Below, one piece after another: positions 54,816 through 63,529 of a stretch of 64,000 bases of DNA. The stretch lies in assembly GCA_030524345.1 (NCBI GenBank), contig JAUNGP010000002.1, positions 1-64,000 of the forward strand, read 5' to 3'. The DNA comes from Clostridia bacterium. GTDB taxonomy: Bacteria; Bacillota; Clostridia; TANB77; CAG-465. Positions within the stretch are counted from its first letter, which is position 1; each line of letters opens with the position of its first letter. Both the position numbers and the translations under genes were made by a program. The notes below the pieces were generated by a model. It worked only from the letters and a program-made list of their open reading frames with translations. It was not told the DNA's origin and did no database searches.

Positions 54816-56774
54816 ATGGATAAAAAAATATTAGAATATTGTGGTATATATGAAACTCACAAATTAGAAATGGAAAAAGAAAAGGTCATTTTGAAAGTAA
54901 AGGACAGTATTGTAAAAGAGATACACAAACCCATTAATAAAATATACATATATGGGCAGTATGCTTGGGGGAAAACCCAAGATACAAATCATTGTAATGT
55001 TATGATGTATTTTGACGTAAGGCTCAAAGATTTAGATGCCTACAATGAAATACTAGAAAAATATAATAAGGAATACACAAACATCACCTTTTCTTTGTGC
55101 TCTTTATGCCAATTTGAAAAAAGAAAAAATGTTCCAACAGAATATGAATATTATGTGTTTCATCATGGTATATTAATCTATGATGATAAAAGAAAAACAA
55201 ATATCCATGAAAAAGTAGTAACAAACTATGGAGCTGCGATGGATACTTATAGATATTTAGTAAATTCTATTGCAATTACTGAAAAATCAATTGATCCTTC
55301 TCTTTGTTCTCTATTAAATATCTATTTCTTAAAAAGAGGGTATTTTTATCAAACTGAACTTTATGATTTAGAAAAATATATTGGATTTGCCAAATTAATC
55401 AGCAACGAAACAGATTTGATCATTCATCTCATTAATAATTATAAAAAATCCACTTCTTTTAAAGAAAAAGTAGCTATGTATAACTCTTTGAAAAAATATA
55501 TATTAGAACAAAAGCAGAAAAAATTTGACTTAAATTTAAAATATCGTCCATCTATGCATATATATGATGTATTAAATGAATATAAACAAAATGGTGGTAC
55601 CCTACTTGTAAATGAAATCACTCCAGAAGAACTCTATACAATGTATAATTTAGAAAAGATAACTGCCGATAGGCTGATGGATTTATACAATATGTCTAGT
55701 AACCAATATAACTATCTAAAGAATAAATACAAAATAAAAATTTTATCTGGAATTGTTAGAGAAGAAGCTCCCTACATAAAAAAACTACTAAACGACCCTA
55801 ATTTTACCACATCTTATTCTGAACTAAAGGAATATGGTATTATTGTTTTTGAGCCACTAATTAAAATCATTTTGGAATATATGCGTGATGGTAGTATATA
55901 TCTATTACATGAATTCTTTAAATTTTGTGATTTATATGAAGCAACAATAAACGAAAATATGATATACAGAGGATATATCAAATATTACAGAGCAGTCATT
56001 TGCTTAACTTTTCTAACAGAAAATAGGTTTGTTGATGAAACAGGTTACTATGAATATCAAATAACCAATAAAGGTATAGAATTATTAAATGAGATGCAAT
56101 ACCAAGATACAATTACACTCCCTGATATCTATCATCTTTTTTCTGATATAACTTTTTATGGTACTTATTTAGACAATCTTGAGAAAGTCCCTTTACCTAA
56201 TACACTGGACAAGCCTTTCATAAACACTATCAAAGATAAAGAAGTAAAAGAAATGGCAAATTTTCCAGAACAAGTAAATCTAACTGAGGTTACCTTTGAG
56301 AAAAGTAAATCAAAAAAAGCATTAAGAAAGAAAGAAAATTTTGTACCAATCAAAACAGACTTTACTAAAATGAATCAAACAAAATCCGATATTGGAAAAT
56401 ATGGAGAAGAACTTGTCTTAGAATATGAAAAAAATAAACTAATTAGTTTAGGACATGAAGAACTTGCCGACAAGGTCATATGGATATCCCAAGAAATTGG
56501 AGATGGAGCGGGATATGATATTATTTCTTATGAATGCATCAATGGAAAATTTGAACAAATCTATATTGAAGTAAAGACTACTGTAAATAGCCATAATACT
56601 GAATTTGATATTACTCTCAATGAAATCAATGCCTCTAATTTATATAAAGAGAAATACTATATTTATAGAATTGGAAACATACATGGCAAAAATCCTAAAT
56701 TTTATAAAGAAAATGGACGAATTGAAGATAATTATGATTTAATTCCTACACAATTTAAGGCAATTAAAAAATAG
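54816..56774 (+). CDS. Nucleotidyltransferase-like/DUF3883 fusion protein
   Basis: 652 aa from the ATG behind GGAAGG. Residues 1-130 resemble a nucleotidyltransferase fold (IYIYGQYAWGKTQDTN where GS-x-G and D-x-D are expected, but the catalytic Asp pair is not obvious). A central ~350-residue region is helical. The C-terminus is a DUF3883 domain (GKYGEELVLEYEKNKLIS, GAGYDIISYEC, YIEVKTTVNS), a PD-(D/E)xK-like nuclease fold with D and E-x-K. DUF3883 occurs in restriction-like defence proteins, so an antiviral or quality-control role is plausible. Confidence 0.78.
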   Translation: MDKKILEYCGIYETHKLEMEKEKVILKVKDSIVKEIHKPINKIYIYGQYAWGKTQDTNHCNVMMYFDVRLKDLDAYNEILEKYNKEYTNITFSLCSLCQFEKRKNVPTEYEYYVFHHGILIYDDKRKTNIHEKVVTNYGAAMDTYRYLVNSIAITEKSIDPSLCSLLNIYFLKRGYFYQTELYDLEKYIGFAKLISNETDLIIHLINNYKKSTSFKEKVAMYNSLKKYILEQKQKKFDLNLKYRPSMHIYDVLNEYKQNGGTLLVNEITPEELYTMYNLEKITADRLMDLYNMSSNQYNYLKNKYKIKILSGIVREEAPYIKKLLNDPNFTTSYSELKEYGIIVFEPLIKIILEYMRDGSIYLLHEFFKFCDLYEATINENMIYRGYIKYYRAVICLTFLTENRFVDETGYYEYQITNKGIELLNEMQYQDTITLPDIYHLFSDITFYGTYLDNLEKVPLPNTLDKPFINTIKDKEVKEMANFPEQVNLTEVTFEKSKSKKALRKKENFVPIKTDFTKMNQTKSDIGKYGEELVLEYEKNKLISLGHEELADKVIWISQEIGDGAGYDIISYECINGKFEQIYIEVKTTVNSHNTEFDITLNEINASNLYKEKYYIYRIGNIHGKNPKFYKENGRIEDNYDLIPTQFKAIKK

Positions 56775-56780
56775 TATCAA

Positions 56781-56813
56781 GGAAAGAGCGCTGTAATGAA
56801 ATAGCGTTCTTTC
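56781..56813 (+). terminator. Terminator-like hairpin after the DUF3883 gene
   Basis: The stem GAAAGAGCGCT/AGCGTTCTTTC with one G-T pair and a 10-nt loop; the T-run is weak (TTTCAT). Confidence 0.55.
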
Positions 56814-56927
56814 ATAATCAATTTCATATTTTATATAACCTTCTTTTTCATTAAATAAAAGTATATTATTCTAATTCTCACTTATGAAATTATCAATCGA
56901 TTTTTTCAAAACACTTATCATGAAGAT

Positions 56928-56952
56928 GACCACTACTATCATAGTAGTGGTC
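56928..56952. repeat. Perfect 11-bp inverted repeat
   Basis: GACCACTACTA-TCA-TAGTAGTGGTC. Neither side carries a T-run, so it does not look like an ordinary terminator. It is between convergent genes. Confidence 0.5.
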
Positions 56953-57040
56953 AGAGCTTTACGGCATGTTGCCTTATCATACTAGCCTATATGTTTTATA
57001 TAAATTATATATACAACATTTTTATTTTTTTGTCAATAAA

Positions 57041-57520
57041 CTACATGGCAAAAATTTTTCCACATGCAATCATTTCTCCAGAATTTCCACTAGGCTGCGT
57101 TTTAAGATCATCTGGCATCCTATGTACAATAACAACCTTATCAATAATATCTTTTACAGTAAAGCGATTCGTAAAAAATGACATATAAGCATATCCATTA
57201 TTTCCAAATAACGGTGGCATATCCCCTGAATGATAAGGATGAATACATTCTGTTTTGTTATAATGTGTTTTTGCATCAGCAAATGGATTTTCATTTGTAC
57301 CTGTACAACTTTCACCTTCATGAATATGAAATCCATAAATTCCACCATTGCAACTATCTGCTTCATACGGTAATCCATGAATCTCTGTTGTAACGAGGAC
57401 ACCGTCTTTTAGTTGTTTAAAACTAACTTTTCCATACAAATTAGGATATTGGCTACTCCCTTTGATTTTTGCAAAAGCAAAGTTATCTATTCTTATATTT
57501 CGCTTATTTAAGTTATGCAT
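57041..57520 (-). CDS. sodC: Cu/Zn superoxide dismutase family protein
   Basis: 159 aa from an ATG behind TTAGGAGG. SODC motifs: GFHIHEGESC, a third His in AKTHYN, HPYHSGDMPPLFGNNGYAY, IVHRMPDD and SGNSGEMIACG. The metal His residues and the two Cys of the usual disulfide (ESC, IACG) are present. No signal peptide is visible, unusual since bacterial Cu/Zn SODs are mostly exported. Oxygen defence in an anaerobe. Confidence 0.88.
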   Translation of the reverse strand: MHNLNKRNIRIDNFAFAKIKGSSQYPNLYGKVSFKQLKDGVLVTTEIHGLPYEADSCNGGIYGFHIHEGESCTGTNENPFADAKTHYNKTECIHPYHSGDMPPLFGNNGYAYMSFFTNRFTVKDIIDKVVIVHRMPDDLKTQPSGNSGEMIACGKIFAM

Positions 57521-57623
57521 AATTTCTCCTCCTAATATCATTATATGTTATATTCTTTTACCTGTTATTTTTTGTGTCATTTTTTTCACAATGTGAAACT
57601 TCTGTGAAGTTTTATGTAAAATA

Positions 57624-57651
57624 TTGATTCTTCTAAAAATAGTAGTATAAT
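57624..57651 (+). promoter_or_regulatory. Sigma-A promoter of the Hsp20 gene
   Basis: TTGATT (57624-57629), 16 nt, TATAAT (57646-57651), 92 nt before the ATG. No CIRCE element was seen in the 5' UTR. Confidence 0.7.
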
Positions 57652-57742
57652 ATATAACATAAGGGAAATAATATTGAAAGTGAACCCTTATATGTGCTTA
57701 TCTATAATGGTTCAACACATAAATTTAAAGGAGTGATGTTTT

Positions 57743-58165
57743 ATGATGATGATACCAAGAAGAAGAGACAATTTTGATTTATTTGATGATCTATTTTCAG
57801 ATCCATTCTTTGAGAAAAGAGAAAATAAGCTAATGAGAACAGATATTAAAGAAAAAGGTGATCATTATTTAATAGATATTGATTTACCTGGATATGATAA
57901 AGATAATATAAAAATATCTATTGATAATGGATATCTAACAATTAGTGCAAGTATGGATAAAAAAGTAGAGAATGAAAAAGAAGGTAAGTTTATCCATCAA
58001 GAAAGGTATATCGGTGAATGTTCTAGAAGTTTCTATGTAGGCGACACTCTAAAAGAAAGCGATATCAAAGCAAGCTTTAAGAACGGAACTTTAAAAATTA
58101 CATTACCAAAACAAAAACAAGAAAAAATTGAAAAAGAAAAGAAATACATCCCAATTGATGAATAA
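57743..58165 (+). CDS. Hsp20/alpha-crystallin family small heat-shock protein
   Basis: 140 aa ATP-independent holdase. Short N-terminal arm (NFDLFDDLFSDPFF), alpha-crystallin domain (DIKEKGDHYLIDIDLPGYDK to FKNGTLKITLPK) with the GERSRSF-like box written GECSRSFYV, and a C-terminal Lys/Glu-rich tail ending IPI. AAAGGAG precedes the ATG. Confidence 0.94.
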   Translation: MMMIPRRRDNFDLFDDLFSDPFFEKRENKLMRTDIKEKGDHYLIDIDLPGYDKDNIKISIDNGYLTISASMDKKVENEKEGKFIHQERYIGECSRSFYVGDTLKESDIKASFKNGTLKITLPKQKQEKIEKEKKYIPIDE

Positions 58166-58186
58166 GATTATATAATAATATCCAAA

Positions 58187-58216
58187 AAATACCTAGGTTA
58201 TATTCCTAGGTATTTT
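58187..58216. terminator. Bidirectional terminator between hsp20 and the NTase-fold gene
   Basis: AAAATACCTAGG/CCTAGGTATTTT with T-runs on both sides; it contains the stop codon of the minus-strand gene. Confidence 0.88.
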
Positions 58217-58609
58217 TCTGTTTAAGAACTTTTCAATTAATTCCAAGTCTCTTAAATCCTTTGGCCTATTTAACATTTGCTTTAGCCTAATAATTGCAGG
58301 TATACTCTGAACTCTGATTCCATCTATCATAACAAAGTCATCTATATCTTCACTATAATAATTGGTACTAAAATTAATGATCCCATGAATATAGTAAATA
58401 TTGACATGATTTTTGTCATCATATCTTTCAAGTTCACACTCATAATGCTCTTCCAAATATTGATAATATTTACGTGTTACACTAATATCGATATCTTTAG
58501 TCTCCTCTTTAATCCCATGAATTACAAGAGCAGCACTAGATATTACTAAATACTCTTTCTCATCAAAGTCGTATTTTTTTAGTTCTTCTATGATTTCAGT
58601 CCTTTTCAT
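58193..58609 (-). CDS. Nucleotidyltransferase-fold protein (DUF6036-like)
   Basis: 138 aa from the ATG behind TAGGAAAG at 58609, preferred to an upstream ATG at 58684 inside the AIM24 gene. YLVISSAALVIHGIKEETKDIDISV is the G-x-A-x8-R-T-x-D-I-D pattern of antitoxin- or MNT-type NTases, here K-D-I-D. The remainder (INFSTNYYSEDIDDFVMID) fits the family. No partner toxin (HEPN) gene follows; it is coupled to AIM24. Confidence 0.75.
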   Translation of the reverse strand: MKRTEIIEELKKYDFDEKEYLVISSAALVIHGIKEETKDIDISVTRKYYQYLEEHYECELERYDDKNHVNIYYIHGIINFSTNYYSEDIDDFVMIDGIRVQSIPAIIRLKQMLNRPKDLRDLELIEKFLNRKIPRNIT

Positions 58610-58620
58610 AATCTTTCCTA

Positions 58621-59295
58621 CTAGCTCTGATTTCCAGTATAAAATAGTCCTGCAAGTTTTGACATAGGCATTGTCTGAATCCAAACTGTACCAGGTCCAG
58701 TAAGTGTAGTAAGAAACAATCCTTCTCCACCAAAAAGTACATTTTTAACGCCTTTTACAGTTTCGATATCAAGTTTTACATCTTTTGTCATTGCTGCTAA
58801 ATAACCATTATCTACTTTGATTTTTTCTCCAGCATTTAGTTCCCTTTTTACAACATTGCCATCAATTTCTAAATATACTTTCCCAGGACCAGTTATCCTT
58901 TGCATAATGAAACCTTCACCGCCAAAAAAGCCAGCACCAATTTTCTTCCTAAACTGCATTGCAATATCTACACTTTTCTCACCACATAAAAAGGCTCTTT
59001 TTTGTGCAATAATAGATTCACCTTCTGCCAAATCAAACTCTAAAATATCTCCCGGAAAAGATGAAGCAAATGCTATTTCAACATTATCTCTTTTGGCAGT
59101 ATATTCATTCATAAAAATAGACTCACCGGCTAATGCTCTACCAAATCCTTTCATCAGTCCACCATTGGTATTGGTAGACATTTCAAATCCGTCATCCATC
59201 CAGCTCATTCCACCATTTTCAGTAATAACAGATTCACCTTTTTTCAATTTACATGTAACAACAGGTAATCCATTTCCTAATATTCTTGCTTCCAT
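58621..59295 (-). CDS. AIM24/TIGR00266 family protein
   Basis: 224-aa beta-rich protein: GGMSWMDDGFEMSTNTNGG, FGRALAGESIFMNEYTA, IIAQKRAFLCGEKSV and FFGGEGFIMQRITGPG are family signatures. Function is unknown in bacteria; the mitochondrial relative AIM24 affects inner-membrane structure. AAGGAGG precedes the ATG. Confidence 0.92.
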   Translation of the reverse strand: MEARILGNGLPVVTCKLKKGESVITENGGMSWMDDGFEMSTNTNGGLMKGFGRALAGESIFMNEYTAKRDNVEIAFASSFPGDILEFDLAEGESIIAQKRAFLCGEKSVDIAMQFRKKIGAGFFGGEGFIMQRITGPGKVYLEIDGNVVKRELNAGEKIKVDNGYLAAMTKDVKLDIETVKGVKNVLFGGEGLFLTTLTGPGTVWIQTMPMSKLAGLFYTGNQS

Positions 59296-59379
59296 ACAAG
59301 TTCCTCCTTAATAATATTTTATTATAGTATTTCAATTTTTGCTAATAGTATAATATCACAAATAATACATGTTGGCAAG

Positions 59380-59409
59380 TAAAAAGCCATAAACCAAGGT
59401 TTATGACTC
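59380..59409 (-). terminator. Terminator of the ABC permease gene
   Basis: The stem AGTCATAAACC/GGTTTATGGCT is followed by TTTTAC on the minus strand, with one mismatch. Confidence 0.75.
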
Positions 59410-59414
59410 TTTAT

Positions 59415-62400
59415 TTATTCAACGCTTTTCAGTGATTCTATCATATCGATTTTCTTTAGAGAAAAATGTGTAACAATATTGACAATAACAGTAAAGACAA
59501 TTGTAATGAGTGCTGCAAGTACATAACTATACCAAGCCAGTTTCCTTGCAAACATAACAATATCTACTTCACAAGTTGTTATAATATATACATTTAAAAA
59601 ATATCCCATTCCAAGACCTACAATAATACCTATTATGGTAAGTACTACATTTTCTCTATATACATATCTTGATACTTCGCCATCATAAAATCCTAATACT
59701 TTTATTGTGGCAAGCTCACGTATACGCTCACTGATATTTACATTGGATAAATTATACAATACAATAAATGCAAGTGCACCTGCAGATACAATCAGTACTA
59801 ATACTACGGAATTCAAACTACTCATAGCATCCACATATACTTTGCTTAATCCTTCTGTATAATTAGCAGAACTTACAATATCATTTTTTAATATATCTTT
59901 TATATTTGAATCTTGTATTTCTTCGGATTCTTCTTTTGCTTTTACAATCAAATTATTATATTTTGGTTCCTCTTTATATAAGTTACGATATAACGTAGGA
60001 GACATATAAATATAATGTATAATATAGTTTTCAGTAATATTTGCTACTCTTACTTGAACTATTTCATTATCACTATTTTTAATATTTACAGTATCACCTT
60101 TTTTAACACCTAACATTTTAGCAATTTTTTCAGTAATGATAACACTTTCATCATCTAATATATATTCTTCTTTACTTTTTCTATCTCTAAAATGAATATA
60201 CTCAGATATCATATCTTTGTCTTTTGGAACAATTAGCATTCCATCTTTTGAAACATCATTTGCTTCAAATTTCATTGCAAGTTGAGATATTTCCATAAAC
60301 TCTTCTATACCATATTTTTCTACTAATTCATTTTCAAATTCCTGTTTATCATCTTGACTTGCCTTATCCTTATACACAATCTGCAAATTATAATGAAATA
60401 CATCCTCATATTGTAGTGGAACCATTGAAGTTACAGAATCTTTCAAACCAAATCCTGCAACAAGAAGCGCAGTACATCCACCAATACCAATAACGGTCAT
60501 AAAAAACCTTTTCTTATATCTTAATATATTCCTTGCAGTAACTTTTTGACTAAAATTAAATTTGTTCCAAATAAAAGGGATTTTTTCTATGAATACTCTT
60601 TTTCCCGCCTTAGGTGCTTTCGGTCTCATAAGGATTGCCGGAACCTGTCTTAAAGCTTGAATACATGCTATAAACGTTGCAACACATGTACAAAGTACAG
60701 ATAGAAGTACAGCAATTGTTGCATATCCAATATGAAAATCAGTAACCAGATCTGGCATATTATACATAATTGCATAAACATTAAAGATAATTCTTGGAAG
60801 TAAATCAAATCCAATCATAACGCCAATGATACTTCCTACTATGCTTGCTATTCCAGCATATAAAAGATATTTACTAGCTATTTGCATTTTACTATATCCA
60901 AGTGCTTTTAAAGTACCAATTTGACTTCTTTGTTCTTCCACCATTCTTGTCATTGAAGTAAGAGATACAAGTGCTGCGACAACAAAAAATATAATTGGAA
61001 AAACTTGTGCAATAGCTCCCACTCTATCAGCATCTTGAAAATAACTTACATAAGACTCTGTTTTCTCCCTATCTAATACATACCATTCAGGCATTTTTAT
61101 TTCGGCAAGTTCTTCCTTAGCTTCATCTAATTCTTTCTGTGCTTCATCTATTTTTTCCTGTGCACTTATTTTTTCTTCTTCTAATTTTCTTTCATTTTCT
61201 TCAATCTCTACTTTTGCATCTTCTATATCTTGTTTTCCTTGTTCTATTTGAGCATAAGTAGTTTGCTTTTTGTTAGCAAATTCTGATGTATTTTTATTGA
61301 GTTCATTTTTGGCATTTTCTAGCATAATTCTAGCATTTTCTAATTCTGACCTACTAGTATTAATCTGTTCAGTAGCATAGTTTATCTTTGCAGTTATTTC
61401 TGCAACCGTTTTATTCAGTTGCGTCATTTTAGCAGACTCTATTGCAATCTCAGTATTTAAAGTATTTACTTCATTTTCAAGGGCACTTATACTGTTTTGA
61501 ATACTCTCAGCTTCTTCTGCTGATGCATTTTCTAGCATAGCCTGATACTCTGCAATTTGAGACTGCTTCGTAATAACGGCATTCTTCTTAGCTGCTATTG
61601 TAGCATTACTTAAGCCTATCATACTATTTAAATTTTCTATGTTTTGTTTTCCCTCTATAATAGAGGCCTCAACATTACCAATTGTAGCTTCTGCTTGCAC
61701 TTTAGATTCATTGTATTCATTTTCTTTTGCAAAATACTCATTCCAAGCATTATCTAATGTAACTTGGGCGTTAGCAAATTCTGCATTAGCAGTGTTTTCA
61801 CTTACAAGTAACGCCTCTTCTGATTCATTGATCTGAGTCTTAGCATCTTCTATCTGTTTTTGAGCATCATTAATTTTATCTTCTGCTTCTTTTTTAGAGC
61901 TATCTAATTCTTCTTGTCCTTCTTGAATTTTTGCCTTGGCTTCATTAACTATTTCATCATATCTTACATTTTTTCTTATTTTAGCTAATTCTTCTAATTT
62001 TTCACTTTGACTATCTCTTAGCTTTTCATATTCTTTTTCAAAGCACTTCAACTCTTTAGCATGATCCATCGTAACAAAAGCTTCAGTATAATAATCTAGG
62101 TCGATGGTATCCTCAGGTATATATACAAAAGCTGTAATTCTACCACTTCCAAGAGTCGTTGTTCCCCTATTAAAGGTCATATACATAGGAGATTCTACTG
62201 TGCCAACTATTGTATACTCTTTTATCGTTAAGGCATCATTGATAGTATCCTCAAGTCCTGTCTCAGATATTTTTAGCTTATCGCCAATTTTTAAATTTGA
62301 AGTCTTCAAAAAAGATTCCTCAGTCACACATTCATCCTTTTTCTCTGGGAGCCTTCCATTTACCAACTCTACCTTATTAATATATGAAGCTTCTTCATTT

Positions 62401-62735
62401 AAAAAAGGCAATGTCATAACCTTAATAACAAATTCTTTCTCATTTTCCTCAACAATGCCATCAAAAGAATAAGAGGGCATTACTTGATCTACTCCATCTA
62501 CTTTCTGAATGGCTTTTACATCTTCCTCTGTTATTCCAAACGTAGAAAGAAGCTTAAAATCCATAAAATCAGATTCATCCAAATAATTATCTGCAGCAAT
62601 TTTCATATCAGGACATATGGCTTTTATTCCAGCAAAAAAACCAGCTCCAAGAAGGATAATTAGCAAAATAGATATAAAACGCCTATATGTATTTTTTATT
62701 TCCATTAGCATATCTTTAAACATTGCTTTTTTCAT
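59415..62735 (-). CDS. FtsX/MacB-type ABC transporter permease with long coiled-coil ectodomain
   Basis: 1106 aa. TM1 about 18-35; ectodomain with a ~330-residue coiled coil (about 220-555; KEAEDKINDAQKQIEDAK pattern) that would project from the membrane; a first FtsX domain (about 580-700, LTSMTRMVEEQRSQIGTLKALG), a second ectodomain and the last FtsX domain (about 990-1100, ISERIRELATIKVLGF). Such permeases, in YknZ/HlyD-like or BceB-like groups, move peptides or lipids or signal to wall hydrolases. The partner ATPase ends 12 nt upstream. SD GAGGTG. Confidence 0.9.
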   Translation of the reverse strand: MKKAMFKDMLMEIKNTYRRFISILLIILLGAGFFAGIKAICPDMKIAADNYLDESDFMDFKLLSTFGITEEDVKAIQKVDGVDQVMPSYSFDGIVEENEKEFVIKVMTLPFLNEEASYINKVELVNGRLPEKKDECVTEESFLKTSNLKIGDKLKISETGLEDTINDALTIKEYTIVGTVESPMYMTFNRGTTTLGSGRITAFVYIPEDTIDLDYYTEAFVTMDHAKELKCFEKEYEKLRDSQSEKLEELAKIRKNVRYDEIVNEAKAKIQEGQEELDSSKKEAEDKINDAQKQIEDAKTQINESEEALLVSENTANAEFANAQVTLDNAWNEYFAKENEYNESKVQAEATIGNVEASIIEGKQNIENLNSMIGLSNATIAAKKNAVITKQSQIAEYQAMLENASAEEAESIQNSISALENEVNTLNTEIAIESAKMTQLNKTVAEITAKINYATEQINTSRSELENARIMLENAKNELNKNTSEFANKKQTTYAQIEQGKQDIEDAKVEIEENERKLEEEKISAQEKIDEAQKELDEAKEELAEIKMPEWYVLDREKTESYVSYFQDADRVGAIAQVFPIIFFVVAALVSLTSMTRMVEEQRSQIGTLKALGYSKMQIASKYLLYAGIASIVGSIIGVMIGFDLLPRIIFNVYAIMYNMPDLVTDFHIGYATIAVLLSVLCTCVATFIACIQALRQVPAILMRPKAPKAGKRVFIEKIPFIWNKFNFSQKVTARNILRYKKRFFMTVIGIGGCTALLVAGFGLKDSVTSMVPLQYEDVFHYNLQIVYKDKASQDDKQEFENELVEKYGIEEFMEISQLAMKFEANDVSKDGMLIVPKDKDMISEYIHFRDRKSKEEYILDDESVIITEKIAKMLGVKKGDTVNIKNSDNEIVQVRVANITENYIIHYIYMSPTLYRNLYKEEPKYNNLIVKAKEESEEIQDSNIKDILKNDIVSSANYTEGLSKVYVDAMSSLNSVVLVLIVSAGALAFIVLYNLSNVNISERIRELATIKVLGFYDGEVSRYVYRENVVLTIIGIIVGLGMGYFLNVYIITTCEVDIVMFARKLAWYSYVLAALITIVFTVIVNIVTHFSLKKIDMIESLKSVE

Positions 62736-62747
62736 ATCATTACACCT

Positions 62748-63449
62748 CTACCATTCTATGTCCTCTATTGGTGTAGGATACTCATTTTTTACAATGCTTT
62801 CCGCTCTTCCATTTCTAAAACTGATAATTTTGTCTGCCATTGGAGTAATACTTTGGTTATGAGTGATAATAATCACTGTCATATTTTCTTTTCTACAAGT
62901 ATCTTGTAGTAATTTTAATATCTGTTTACCCGTATTATAATCCAAAGCACCAGTTGGCTCATCGCAAAGTAAAAGTTTAGGATTTTTGGCAAGTGCTCTT
63001 GCAATAGCAACACGTTGCTGTTCACCACCAGAGAGTTGAGATGGAAAATTATGAATTCTTTTACTCAACCCAACCTTTTCTAATACAGTTCTAGGATCAA
63101 GAGGTTTCTTACAAATTTGAGTTGCAAGTTCTACATTTTCAATTGCAGTTAAATTTTGGACTAAATTATAAAATTGAAATACAAATCCTATATCATCTCT
63201 TCTATAACTGATCAGTTTTTTTCCTCTATATCTACTAATATCCTTATTATCTACAAATACTTTTCCACTTGTTACACTATCCATTCCACCAAGTATGTTA
63301 AGTGCTGTTGTTTTTCCAGCACCACTTGGTCCAACAATGACAGCAAGCTCTCCTTTTTCAATATCAAAACTTGTTTTATCCAAAGCTTGTATTTTAATTT
63401 CACCCATTATATATTCTTTTGTTACATTTTCAAATGTTATATATGACAT
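62748..63449 (-). CDS. ABC transporter ATP-binding protein (MacB/LolD type)
   Basis: 233 aa from the ATG behind AAGGAG at 63449. Walker [13 protein letters not shown], signature [15 protein letters not shown], Walker [13 protein letters not shown] and switch His THNQS. Energises the long permease encoded immediately downstream. Confidence 0.96.
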   Translation of the reverse strand: MSYITFENVTKEYIMGEIKIQALDKTSFDIEKGELAVIVGPSGAGKTTALNILGGMDSVTSGKVFVDNKDISRYRGKKLISYRRDDIGFVFQFYNLVQNLTAIENVELATQICKKPLDPRTVLEKVGLSKRIHNFPSQLSGGEQQRVAIARALAKNPKLLLCDEPTGALDYNTGKQILKLLQDTCRKENMTVIIITHNQSITPMADKIISFRNGRAESIVKNEYPTPIEDIEW

Positions 63450-63529
63450 ATACTCACTCCTTAGTGCAAAATAGATATTTATTAAATAATATACAATATA
63501 ATGCGACATAATTCAATATTTTTGTTCAT

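Noticed and set aside
58193..58609. AbiE- or MNT/HEPN-type toxin-antitoxin pair
   Set aside because: The NTase-fold gene has no HEPN or AbiE partner on either side; it is coupled to AIM24.
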